Assembly (NCBI GenBank): GCA_963682055.1
Contig: OY821740.1
Location: 43,358,795 to 43,422,794 of the forward strand
DNA from: Primula veris
Taxonomy: Eukaryota; Streptophyta; Magnoliopsida; Ericales; Primulaceae
Reading direction: 5' to 3'
DNA: 64,000 bases
Shown here: positions 13,438 through 25,047 of the stretch, in pieces
Position numbering within the stretch: the first letter of the stretch is position 1
How the letters are laid out: each line of letters begins with the position of its first letter
Program-made: the position numbers and the translations under genes
Notes under the pieces: generated by a model
Database searches by the model: none
What the model was told of the DNA's origin: nothing
Seen by the model: the letters and a program-made list of their open reading frames with translations, nothing else

Positions 13438-13513
13438 CTTTTCACTGTGCTCACGTGATAAACGAGGAAAAACAAATCCAATTGATTTTTTGGTTTACTA
13501 GAAAATGGAAACA
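13438..13513 (-). other. Possible further exon of the R3HCC1L-like gene
   Basis: A 76-nt open stretch bounded by TTGCAG and AAAAG|GTATGA. Its end phase (AG) fits the start phase of the exon at 13122 (G). The peptide, about 25 residues with SSKPKNQLDLFF, has no recognised match, so phase fit is the only support. Confidence 0.3.
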
Positions 13514-14439
13514 CTGCAAATGGCAAGAGATAAGAAAAAGGCGACATTAACGAACAACCACTTAGTACTTAGTGAAGCACTGGAGCTCAAATAGTTGAAT
13601 AAAAAGAATTCCCCCATATCTTACAATAAACTAAACAAATAAATGAAGCCTCCCTAGAAACACCTAAGAATTATTCAACTATAGTCCCTCGATTGTTCCA
13701 AGTGGAATTGGATTTATTATTGCTCCTCTCAATTAGTCCCTTAATCAGGAAATTTAAACAATATTTGTACACATAAATTGTTCCCTTATACTTTTTTCCT
13801 ACAAATCTGCAATGTTCTCTTCTTCAAGTTAAATAATGTCTCTACCGCAATCTGTAGAACACATAATGACAAGGGTCCTTGATTTCTTGTTGTTACACGT
13901 TCGGAAAGGACAAAACATTGATACACATATCACATGGATCAAAAGTTCAAAGCATATAATACTAGTAGCATTTGTCAGGTTTAAGACATTTGCAAACGAT
14001 CCCTAAATGCATTAAATTGGGCACTAAAACAAAAACTGCCACGACTTTACCTTAATTATACGGTAAACAAATGGTTATAACACTAGTGCTTCTCATGAAC
14101 TGAATGAGACGATCAGACTAACGTATCTATTTTGTGTTCGGTTCTTTTAGTCAGGAAATTTGTGATCACTTGTTAAAAGTAAATATTATCATCGTCTTCG
14201 GTATTTTAGTAAAAATAAAGAACTCAGAACAAACATAGAAAAAAAAAACTCCACTCGGCTTGTTCAATAGGGTTTGCGTTCGTGTTAGATGTTAATATCC
14301 TATCCCTAAGTACATATTCAACACTTATTTACCAGTTTCCTAAAAACACCATGTTAATTACAAGTGCAAACACTTTTACCCCTCAAATATAAATACACAC
14401 ACTCATAAACCAGAAGCGTCTAGTTTACCAGACGTATAA

Positions 14440-14446
14440 TATATAA

Positions 14447-14491
<45 letters not shown>
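14440..14491. repeat. AT microsatellite
   Basis: An (AT)n run of about 35-50 bp, directly next to the Stowaway-type MITE that starts at about 14493. Confidence 0.9.
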
Positions 14492-14492
<1 letters not shown>

Positions 14493-14494
<2 letters not shown>

Positions 14495-14675
14495 CTCCAT
14501 CCGTCCCTAGATAATGAGTGTCCTGCTTCAAAAACGATTTCTTAGTTAATATATGAGGCTATAAATGTAAAATTGATATGATTAAACAACCAAAAAGAGA
14601 TATTTCAAAAACATAAAAACAAAAAATTTACTAAAAAAAGGAAAGCCGACACTTATTTTGGGACGTAGGTAAGTA
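14493..14675. mobile_element. Stowaway-type MITE
   Basis: Ends read TACTCCATCCGTCCC on the left and GGGACGTAGGTAAGTA on the right, inverted with a few mismatches. The subterminal GAGTGTC / GACACTTATT also pair. About 180 bp, non-coding. Its interior differs from that of the five-copy family in this window. Confidence 0.75.
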
Positions 14676-15645
14676 TATGTTATGTGGCATTATTTGTAGT
14701 CTTACTTAAAAGCCAGCTATAGCTGCTATACACAAGTCACCAAATTATCTAATTTTCGATAGAATAGAATTAATTGAACCCGTGTAATTGCATTTAATGC
14801 GAATTAGAAATATTAAATCTGTAGAAACTCAAGCTAATTACAATCTAACAGTTCATATCAAGTTATCAACCCCGTACCAAGTAAGTAAAAAAAAAAAAGG
14901 AGTTATTAAATAAAACCTAAAGCGAGAGTTGGCCTTTTCGATTTCACCGTCTGCCACGTGTTCGCTCCACTTTCTCTCTCCTCTCTCTCTCTCCATCGCT
15001 ACTCGCGCATTAACTCCTTTTATTTTTTCCAGTAAACCTTTTTTTCCGTAATTTATTATACTTCTGCTATATTTAAAGTTATTTTGCAAATAAACCCCAA
15101 AAACTATGGATGTTTTGCAAATAGCTCCCATGAACGTTAATTTTGTTCTTTTAAGTTTTAATTAACCCCATAGGCTATCCATGTTTGATGTTTCACAGCC
15201 TTATTTACGGAACCCCGTGCGAGTCAAGTGATTAGTCTAGGGATCGAGCCTCGAATCTTTCGAATATGCAATAAAAATTTGTACTAAGTTTTAATTCTCC
15301 ATATGCATAAGTTACTTTTATTTATTCTCCATATGAGTTAGTGTTTTATAACAATTCTAACTTACAATATTTTTTTTTATGTAAAAGTGTTATTTAAATG
15401 TTTAAACTATTTTTGTTTTAGAAAATAATAATATATACGTTACTTTCTTATGTAAGTTACTTTCCCGTATGATATGATTTCACTTAAAATACGTTAAACT
15501 TTTAACTATCCAAAAAGTCCAAATTTACTTGTTTTTTATGAGTTTTCATTTATAAGTTACTTTTTAAGGTGTAGTCGTTGTTTGTAATTTACTTGTTTTT
15601 TATAAGTACTTCTAGCTTAACGTAAGGATTACTTTCAAGTTATAC

Positions 15646-16070
15646 GAGCATCTACAATAGTGTTGTTATCTCTATCATTAACTAAAATATTTAGCTAATA
15701 ATGTATTTTTTTGTCTCCATTAGTTATGTTAAATCATGTGTTATCTTTATATATGTTAAAAAAATTATTAAAGATAACAATGTTTGTAATGTTGTTAATT
15801 GATTATGTGGCAAAATACAATTAATTAAAACATGAAATCTATTTTAACTGTTCATATTTTAGTTCCTGTATTAGTGTGGGTTTACAAAATGACTAATTAA
15901 TGAGATTTCAATTAATAATTAATTTTAATTAAAATTAGATAATTTTGTTAAGTTAATACACTAATGTGAATGTTAAATTTAAGTTGCATATGTGTCATTT
16001 AACATGCAATTAAATGATGATGTGTCAAAGTTAATATTGTTAAAATTAACACAATTATTATAGATGCTCT
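15646..16070. mobile_element. Inverted-repeat element, ends GAGCATCTACAATAG
   Basis: The left end GAGCATCTACAATAG is mirrored by the right end ATTATAGATGCTC. The flanks AAGTTATAC and AAGTTATTT agree in seven of nine bases, consistent with a 9-bp target duplication as made by Mutator-like elements. The 425-bp interior is AT-rich and non-coding. Confidence 0.6.
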
Positions 16071-16283
16071 AAGTTATTTTCGAATTAACATACTTTTAAC
16101 TTGTAAATTATTTTTAATTATTATTAGTTAGATTTAACATTATTAATTATTTTTAATCATAAGCTATCTTTTATTATGATCAGACATTAGTAAAAGAATA
16201 CATATGAGCACTAATTTAGCTGAACAACATATATTGTTTTTGATGGGTTTGCTAATAAATGACCAATAAAATGATATCGTGTG

Positions 16284-16515
16284 ACACTCCATTCTTTACC
16301 AATTAATTGTCAATTACGAAACTATGTGTAATTTTGATCGGTCAATAACTTGTATCAAAATTGTCGGAATGAAAATTTTCAAAAATTAATCATATAATTC
16401 AAATATTAAATTATACGATTTAGTTTTAAAATTTATCATTTCAACAATTTTGATACATATTATAAACCGATTAAAATTGTACATAATTTCATATTTCATA
16501 AATGGAATGAAGTGT
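16284..16515. mobile_element. Stowaway-family MITE (diverged)
   Basis: The ends ACACTCCATTC and GAATGAAGTGT are inverted. The interior carries ACGAAACTATGTG and ACTTGTATCAAAATTGTCGG, shared with the copies at 8878, 24261 and 36222. It ends about 50 bp before the start codon of the broken PPR gene, so it lies in that gene's former promoter. Confidence 0.7.
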
Positions 16516-16567
16516 AATCGGATAATATAACCGGTTAGTCGAACCAAAACAAGTCGTTTGAGCAAAT

Positions 16568-18994
16568 ATGAGTTTCCTGCTAAACATATCAACCTTAACC
16601 CCTCTTTCATACCCACTCTCTCCTCAACCTTCTATCTCTAACAATCCTCTCCCAAACCGCAACATCCCTCTAGAAAACACCGCCGCCGCAACCGACCCAA
16701 CAGTCTCATGGACCTATTCCATTTCCCGTCACTGCCGCAACGGTGCAATAAACAAAGCAGTTTCCCATTTTACCCTCATGAGGCTCGAAAACATCGAGCC
16801 TAACCACGTAGCCATCGTCTCTCTCATCTCTGCTTGCGCTCATTGCCCCTCTCTTCACACCCTCTCCCTCGGTTTCTCCCTCCATGCCTACGTATGTAAA
16901 CTGGGTCTCGAACGGAGTAACGTGAAAGTAGGCACCACCATCGTTGGGTTTTACTCGAAACATGGTTTAGTTGATTTAGCTAGGAGAGGTTTTAATGGGA
17001 TTTGTTTAAAGAATAAAGTGAGTTGGAATAATATGCTAGATGGGTATATGAGGAATGGTGATTTTGAGTCGGCGGAGAAACTGTTCGATGAAATGACTTA
17101 CAGAGATGAGGTTTCTTGGACCGCTATGATTAACGGGTTTTTGAAAAAAAGGGGAGTTTGAGAATTCTTTGGCTGGCGGAGCCAGAACTTTAAAACAAAG
17201 GGTCGAAATATTGACAAAAAAAAAATAAAAAAAAATTAAGAAAAACGAAACTCCAAAACATCAAACATTGTTACTTAATTTACAATCGACTCATACGGTC
17301 ACACGTATGTTGAAAGCGATGCATAATAACATCGTTCGACAAACTTTCAAATATATCATTTTCAATATAAACTACTAAATCATATCAACAATAAAAAACC
17401 CAATGAAGTTAACTAGTTAAATAAGTTATAAATTGAAATAACAATTTTATTCTAAATAAACTAAAATAAGTCAAACAGTAAATTTACCCAACTTAATTAA
17501 TACGTGTAAATAACAAGTAGACATTCTGTAAACAAACTACTAAACAACTAAATAATTTAAAAGTCACATTTGATTTATAAATGTTCCATTAAGAATTTAT
17601 CTTAATAAAAAACTAACTAAAATTTCTCCAAATTTATACATTACCTAGCTTTTTCTAATAAAAATCTATTAAAAATTATCCTAATTTTTTTAAGTAATTA
17701 ACAATTGTTAAGCAAATAATGATAGAATTAATAAATTACATTAGATTATTAATTTTACGTACTAGTTAACTAGTTAGGATAAAAAAAAACTAAGAAAGAG
17801 AAGAAAAAAAAATTGTGCCTCCAACCTATCTTGTTTTGGAATAACAGGTATGACTAGTTATCGTAAAATAAAGTGAGTTTGGGCTTTGTTAGTGTTAAAG
17901 TCATCACTTATATATAGAGAGAATTTTGTATATGCATAATACAAACTCTCTATTTAAATAAAATGTTAATTTTGTAATTAACTTAATATCACATGTCTAT
18001 TTTGATAAATTTTATATAAAAATCAGGGGGGTCAGCTGACCCCTCTAGCACCATACTGATTCCGCCAATGTTGGTTTATACAAATGCAGGTTTCGGGAGT
18101 GAAGCCTGATTATGTAACCATTGTATCGGTTTTATCTGCTTGTGCTGGTTTGGGCGCATTGGGTTTAGGCTTATTGGTTCATAAATTCGCCTTGGATAAT
18201 AATTTGGGTGGTAATTTAAGAATTTGTAACGCGCTCATCGACATGTACTCTAGATGCGGGTGCATCGGGTTTGCTTCTCATGTTTTCGAGAATATGAGGT
18301 TTAGAAATGTGGTTTCGTGGAATTCGATGATTGTTGGGTTTTCTATGAACGGTTATGCTAATGAAGCTATTGAGCTTTTCAGTGTATGCGAAAACAAGGG
18401 TTTGAACCGGATGGGGTGAGCTTTACCGGGCTCTCACTGCTTTAGCCATTCTGGTTTAGTTATCGAGGGTTTGGATATCTTTGATAGACTGACAAAAGAT
18501 TATAAGTTATCACCGAAAATAGAGCATTACGTTTGTATCATTGATCTATATAGCCGTGCAGGGAGACTAAAAGATGCATCAAGTGTGATATTACATGCCA
18601 ATAAAGCGGAACAAGGTTATATTAGGGTCTCTGCCAGCTGCATGTGTGACTCATGGTGATGTTATTTTTAGCAGAAAGTTTGATGGATTATTTGCAGAAG
18701 CTGGACTCTGAACTTGATTCGAATTATGTGCTTTTATCGAATATATATGCAGCGGTTGGGAGTTGGGATGGGGCAAATAGTGTGAGGAAAAAGTTGAAAG
18801 ATATGGGAATAAAGAAAAAACCAGGAATTAGTTCGATAGAAGTACATTGCAGTATGCATGAATTTGTGGCTGGTGATAAATCTCACGCTGATACAGAACG
18901 TATTTACGGTATGCTAGATCTTCTTCGTGTTGGGGATGAGATACACGGTTCTTTTCTTGCAAGTAATGTAGGAGAACTATACGACTATGATTGA
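16568..18994 (+). pseudogene. CLB19-like PPR-E pseudogene, interrupted
   Basis: Remnant of a PLS-class pentatricopeptide gene most like Arabidopsis CLB19 (PDE247, At1g05750), a plastid RNA-editing factor. The 5' part (16568-17173) has a plastid-transit-like Ser/Pro/Asn start and PPR repeats, for example VSWNNMLDGYMRNG, SAEKLFDEM and VSWTAMINGFLKK. An extra A in the run near 17147 shifts the frame to a stop at 17161. An ~0.9 kb element (17174-18067) then splits the gene, after which the reading resumes at about 18068 with MQVSGVKPDYVTIVSVLSAC. Further shifts occur near 18405, 18430-18450 and 18620-18660. The PPR and E/E+ parts end at 18994 with SIEVHCSMHEFVAGDKSHAD. Since the family member is normally essential for plastid editing, a working copy probably exists elsewhere. 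Confidence 0.88.
17174..18067. mobile_element. Non-autonomous DNA element inserted in the PPR gene
   Basis: The left end TGGCGGAGCCAG and right end CTGATTCCGCCA are inverted repeats, 10 of 12 matching; the next bases, GGGTCGAAATATTGAC and the GGGGGGTCAGCTGACCCC block, follow on either side. The interior is AT-rich with no reading frame. The flanks TTCTTTGGC and AATGTTGG leave only a few filler bases. No clear target duplication remains. The ends resemble those of the element at 3337. Confidence 0.7.
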
Positions 18995-20279
18995 TTAGAT
19001 TTCATCTGTACAGAAGAAAAGGGAAAGTAACTTTGTTGAGTTTTGAGTACCTGGTTCTCTTCAGGAAATTAGGTAGGCAAACTTGTAAAAAGTATTCATT
19101 TAAGTACAAAAAATTTGCTATGATTTTTTTTCCTACTAAGATTACACTTCTATAAGTATGTTATACTACAAACTGAAATCGATATTCATTAGGACACCCT
19201 TTTATAGCAGTATATACCAAAAATGCAATAAATGATAGTAGTATGTTTATGATTTCTGTACAAAACCACAGCCAGAGTTTTTATATTCCTAAACACTAAA
19301 AACTTGTCTGTTAATTAAGCCTTATCTATAACAATACAAAAAATTAGGTTAACACTTAACACTGCATAAAGTTGGGACTAAAACAAGAGAAAATGAACTA
19401 CTGTGACTGCCAAGAAACAAAGTCCCTTTGTTCGTAAGGCTTGCCTGGAAGACTGAAAATAACAGCCAAGTGCAAAAAAAAGTTTGAAATAACTTTGGAG
19501 GGGAATATCAACCTAGACACTATGTTTTTCATGAAACTACAGTTACCCAGCAGTTAAAAGAACACCAATAAGAAAATGACCGGTCAAATGGAAATGCAAG
19601 AAGAATTAATAGATATGATAGTATGATACCATGCGTAACTTTCAATGTGATCCTACATAATCCAAGTACTTTCTCGAGGGAAATAATCATGACAACTACG
19701 CAGAATCCAAACTGATACTTTTGACAAATCCTCAAGTGAAATGTTAAAGAACTGACGTGTCAAGGTACCAGTTTAGATATCTAACAGTCAGATTATTGCA
19801 AAACTAGAACAAGAGAAAATGGCAGGAAGAAAAGAAATTTTTTAAAAGTGCTCTTGAGCTTGAAGATCTTAATCATGTACCGGCCATAATCTTTGAATAT
19901 ACTTCATTACCAGATAGCAATTTAGATTTGCCAGACTAAGAATTTTTTTCTAATAACTACCTAGACGTACACCGGTTACGTTTGAGAACTTTTGGTTTTG
20001 CCATGTAGCCTACTATTGACCTGTTTTATAGTAATTAAGAATGCAAAACACCAAAAAAGTCGCAATCCAGAACTTCTAAAGACCGGGAAGGTTCGTCTAT
20101 TTACAGCCTTTCAGTATCTGAAATTCCAGCATAATTTCATTCAAATTTGTGCGATAAACAAAACTTGTTGCAACACCGTAAAACCTGTTTAGCTACATTT
20201 CGTTGCATAATAGCGAGAAACTGCTTGGATAAGTAGACCGACTGTACAAAGATCCTGCAACTCCTCATCCTTGGTTAAA
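18995..20279. other. Intergenic DNA and probable 3' UTR of fusion gene A
   Basis: No gene recognised. The right-hand part, about 20190-20280, probably belongs to the 3' untranslated region of the minus-strand gene that follows, since AATAAA-like and T-rich motifs lie further downstream on that strand. No repeats stand out. Confidence 0.4.
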
Positions 20280-20357
20280 CTATGAGCTGGCTTCCTGTCC
20301 ACTGTCATTAGAGGATAACATGTCAGTGGATGACGTGCCAGATTCCCCAGTTGGCTT

Positions 20358-23300
20358 CTAATTGTAAGCTGTTGTTGAAACGAGCTTGTGCCTTTTTGTG
20401 CTGATTTAGAGAAATAAAAAAAATCAATTATACTAATAGAGGATCGAAATGATATAACAAGGAATTTGATGAAAACTTTAAACTCTTGACTTACAAACAA
20501 ATCTGTCAACGTAGTTTTACCAACATCCGTAATAATAACGTCAATGTTTTACTCAAATAACGTCGACAGAGGTTTTTCCCAATAGCTTACTTATTCGCAA
20601 TTTCCAGTGTTATACCGAGAGTCTGAGACTGGTATGTGAGTTGGTTTTCGAACTTCGTGAGACAATCAGAGCTGGTTTAGAACCTATGTAAGACGGAAAA
20701 CTACGAGAAGGCAACCCAATTATAGTTCTAGCTAGCTAGAAGGGTCTTTGCCAAGCACGAATGAATGAATATCACTCGATATAAATTTTGATATCATACT
20801 TCTGTTCAAAACTGTTAGATTGCAAAATCAATTTTGATGAGAATCCAGATTTTTGGATGGAATACAATGAGATGGAATTGCAAAACTGGTTAGTTGAAAG
20901 GTTGTTTTAGGACATCGGTTTGAGTTAAACTATGTGTTTGGAATAGTCCAGATGACGAACTTAAAAGAGCAACTTCATTTGATTCAACATGATAAAACAC
21001 TAACATCTCGTTTAAACCACCGACAACATCCCAACAAATTATTCAGAAAACTTACACAGTATGTTCCAAAAGATAAAGTGTAGTGATTTCCATCCAATAA
21101 AATGGTTCAATACCTATGCATAACACCAAGAGAGTCCTAGTAAGTTCTGTACTGGCACATAGTCTGCCATTTCTTTTAACTAAATCTGCTAAACATTGAA
21201 AACCATCATAACTCACCTTGTATTAATAAGCTCAGGTTGTTCACGATACTTCCATATCAAGAGTAGCAGCTTAATTGTTAGTGAAGATTGATTACGTGGA
21301 ACGATTAGAGACTCGGTGAGATCTACGGGCTCGTCTGTGGGCAACCCTTGGACAATTTTGGTGGTAGACCTCAGTCGAAAACCGCTTCCATGAGGTGATG
21401 TTAGTGCAGTAATGTCATAAGAAAACCCTACTTTAACATGGGGAGTCCCAATACAGCTTACACTGACTGCGTTTCCATTAGGTTGACTAATATTCCGGAT
21501 GATAAAAATAGTGCCCTCTTTCCTTTCTTGGTAAATTAGATATTCTTGAGAAAGATTTATGGTCACATTGGTCCTCTCGTCGTACATCAGGTGTCCAATA
21601 CAGGAATGGCTCCTACAGTGCTTAGCTAAATCAGCCTGAGACCCAGAAAAGTTGCAAGTGACTAGAGGACAGGAGCATGGTAAATAGTTACACATCTTCT
21701 CATGTTCAAGTTTATCGCTATGGGAGAAAATCTCCTTGCAACCGTAAGCAGTGTTCTGGCACGGCATTTTGAGTGATTCAAGAACTTTCTCAATGGGACG
21801 ACATCTGGTGTACTCAGTTTGGGTACGGCAAGATGGACACTTGTTACTAAGCTTGAGGTAGCACGTGGAGCATAACAGATGCCCATTCTCACACTGAAAC
21901 AACAAAACAAAGATGTATGTAGAGAAGAAAGAAATAACATATTTTCAGATTCTACACAAAATTGACTTTTTGGTGCGAGACGACAGGAAACGTCTTTTTG
22001 CAGTCAATCAAATGTAAATCCAACCTCAATGCGCACATACAAAGTCAATGTCACACATTGGAAGCACGACATTGACCGTTTGTTTTTTTAGAAATTTTTT
22101 ATCTCATGCAGTAGAAGCGCACTTCACAGTTTTTTGAGGTAAATTATTCGGTACTGGAACTGACTGTTAGTAAGAAACATAATTTAACTACTAACCAAAT
22201 CTGTTGTACATACACTTTTTTGGATGTAAAGAAAGTGTGTACAAGTTCCTAACATAGATTCTGAGTTCTTTACAGTTCCCAAAAAACAGATAGAGAAACT
22301 TCGAAAGTCGCAAAGATGAAATAAAATACTTACGGCGGAGAATTTCTCCTTTTAGCAACGCAAGAAATTTGAAGCTTATATTCTTTTCTAGAACAATAAT
22401 ACTGAACTTCATATTAGAGCTTTTCAAAACCTAAGCACATTAATTGTCAATATTAAGTGAATACACACATTGATGAAGACAGCTAAAAAGCTTTATGAAC
22501 TGTGGATATAAAGACTAATCTACGAACTAAAGCAATGAACTACGGATTCAAAAGATATCCCAACCTATAAGAAAGGGGTTTCATAAACAATTAGACACAG
22601 CAACACAGACAGTTTCAACAAAGCCTCCATTTCGACAAATGTGGAGCTCACTCGGCAAAACATTGAAGAATTATTTCCTAGTTTACTTAAAGTTTCATCA
22701 AATTTGCATGTACAAAAAAAACTCAATCACTGGTTGGCAGCCCTCAGAATATAACCAAATATTATAGTAAAAAACTATGCTTCAAAAATTTAAATACATT
22801 TACTCTTGAGGAGCCTAAATCGCCATCGGCTGAATGATACAACAACCTGCCCAGACGTCAGCCACCCAAGCCAACCAATTACTTGATGACACGTGTGGCG
22901 TGTCACTAGATAATTGTTGCATATATGATATAAATAGCCAAGCTAAATGAAGTGAATGGGAATCCATTATCCAATAACATCAATTGAAAGTTGTAACATT
23001 AGAAAAGAGAGCAAAAGGAAAAGTAGTAACTATACTTTGTAAAGCAGCATATATTCTTCTTTGTTAATTAAACACTAATAACGTTTAATAAGCTAAAAAC
23101 TTAACACACACACCACATACACTAAATGCTACAAATATTCAAAAGTCACAAATATGAAATAAAATACCTACTGCGGAGAATTTCTCCTTTTAGCAACGCA
23201 AGAAATTTGAAGCTTATATTCTTTTCTAGAACAATATTAATTCTGAACTGCATATTAGAGCTTTTCCAAAACCTCAGCACATTAACTGTCAATATTAAGT

Positions 23301-24988
23301 GAATACACACATTGATGAAGACAACTAAAAAGATTTATGAACTGTGGATATAAAGATTAACATACGAACTAGAGCATTAAACTACCGATTCAAAAGATAT
23401 CCAGACCTATAAGAGAAGGGTTTCATAAACAATTAGACAGCAACACAAACTGTTTCGACAAAACCTCCATTTCGACAAATGTGGGGCTCACTCGGCAAAA
23501 CATTGAAGTTTACTTAAAGTTTCATTGAATTTGCAAGTACAAAAAAACTCAATCACTGGTTGGCGGGACTCAGAAAATAACCAAATTTTATAGAAGAAAA
23601 ACAGGCAAACAAAATTAAAATATGTTTACGCTTGACAGGCCTAGATCGCCATCAGCTGAAAGGTACAGCAAACTACCCAAATGTCATCCGCCCAAGCCAA
23701 CCAATTACCTGATGACACGTGTCACAATTAATTGTTACATATTTACTAGAAATAGCCATGCTAAATGAAGTGAATGGGAATCCATTATTCAATAACATCA
23801 CTTGAAAGTTGTACCATTAGGAAAGAGAGTAAGAGCAAAAGTAGAAACTATACTTTGTATATATAGCAGCCTATATTCTCCTTTGTTTATAAACACTAAT
23901 AACGTTTAATAAGCTAAAAACTTAACATTTAGCATTTAAATACTTCGAGATTCTTTTGCATTCCCTGTAACCAAACAATTCAACAAGCCCTATTTTCCCA
24001 TGATCGAACCATAAATACATTTGTATATCATCAACGTTATTACTTTTTTTTTTACTTATAAAATTATATTGTTAAATTAAAGGTATATGTATGAAACACG
24101 AACTACTAAATTAATTCGAATCTATTTCTTTTCAATACCCTGCTATAAGTCTATAACTATGCCGTAGTCTCATCTTATAATTTAAGACTACTATAATACC
24201 TGACAAATCAGGGCTAAGATCTGTGATGTAGCGGTTCATACACGCCATAATCCTAAATACTACTTCATCCGTTTCCAATTAATTGTCTTTTACGAAATTA
24301 CGTGCAATTTTGACCGGTTTATAACATGTATCAAAATTGTCAAAATGAAAATTTTCAAAACTAAATTATATAATTTAATGTTTGAACTATATGATTAACT
24401 TTTGATCATTCCGACAATTTTAATACAAGTTATTGGCTGGTCAAAACTGCACGTAGTTTTGTAATGAACAATTAATTGGGAACGGAGGGAGTAGTAACAC
24501 ACACACACATAGGGCAATGGAGCAAATCCGGATCAGTATTGTACTTGATAAACAGGATTAGATAGAAACACGGCGCAAATAGAGCAATGAAGCAAATCCA
24601 GATCAATAAAATTCGGCTCTAATAAGCCACCATCCATCCTCGAGGGCGCCTCGGAATTTTTAACACAATCCTTGTTATGCATCGCATTCAAGTCGATGAC
24701 GATAATTATCATACGATTAGAAACCTTAGTACAATTGAACTCGGCGAGCCGAATAACAGACCCTGTTTGCAAAGCCATTGACCCGACGAGAAAGTTGTTC
24801 TTCCCAGCGAGCATTCCTATGAGGGTTTGTTTTCCATCCGATAGCTCCATTGCGTACCTTTCTTTGCCCTGTCCTGATGATGTGTTTATGAGCCTCAGAT
24901 TGGTCACTTTCAGCACCGGTTTAGTATCGAAAAGGCCTTCTCCGTTCGTCAGCTTCGCTATTGCACCTTCCGTCAGCTCGATCGTCAT
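20358..24988 (-). CDS. RPA1N-SINA fusion E3 ligase, copy A (387 aa, early stop)
   Basis: Three exons: 24545-24988, 21217-21893 and 20358-20400; introns in phase 0 and phase 2. Residues 1-105 match the RPA1 (RPA70) N-terminal OB-fold: MTIELTEGAIAKL, KPVLKVTNLRLIN, YAMELSDGKQTL, LQTGSVIRLAEF, IIIVIDLNAM. After a short linker a complete C3HC4 RING follows (C135, C138, C149, H153, C156, C159, then CPSC), split by intron 1 as in SINA-like genes. A SINA zinc-finger block (GCKEIFSHSDKLEHEKMC, then CPLVTC and KHCRSH) and a short substrate-binding-like region come next. The frame ends at TAG 20358-20360 (AAT TAG), although an open, copy-B-like sequence ending in TDMLSSNDSGQEASS continues in frame to 20280; copy A is thus about 26 residues shorter. 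Expected role: ubiquitin ligase guided by RPA70N-type interactions, inferred. Confidence 0.85.
22316..23950. repeat. Tandem duplication inside intron 1 of copy A (period ~838 bp)
   Basis: The words GCGGAGAATTTCTCCTTTTA, GAAGCTTATATTCTTTTCTA and GTGAATACACACATTGATGA recur in order, first from about 22335 and again from about 23173. Copy B's intron 1 carries the block only once (from about 27945), so the duplication arose in copy A after the genes separated. Confidence 0.85.
24261..24493. mobile_element. Stowaway-type MITE in intron 1 of copy A
   Basis: The left end TACTTCATCCGTTTCC and right end GGGAACGGAGGGAGTA are inverted, with TA borders. In copy B the matching position reads CTAAATACTAGTAACACAC with no insert, which gives an empty site and dates the insertion after the gene duplication. 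It lies about 50 bp inside the intron from exon 1. Confidence 0.9.
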
Positions 24989-25047
24989 CTTAGTGAGGGA
25001 GAGGGAGACGCTTGTTGGTTCGGATGTCGTTGTGGGTAATGGGTATA

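Larger units (their letters stand above)
13514..16283. other. Putative promoter/5' region and intergenic DNA
   Basis: No confirmed gene. Around 14940-15000 a CACGTG G-box sits next to a (CT)n tract. On the minus strand this tract precedes a short Met-led frame (ATG at 14996, peptide containing KWSEHVADGEIEKA). It could be the leader and first exon of the R3HCC1L-like gene, but no spliced path was established. The stretch also holds an AT microsatellite, a Stowaway MITE and a 425-bp inverted-repeat element. Confidence 0.4.

Noticed and set aside
21662..21940. Second minus-strand frame over the SINA exon
   Set aside because: Shadow frame of exon 2 of fusion copy A.
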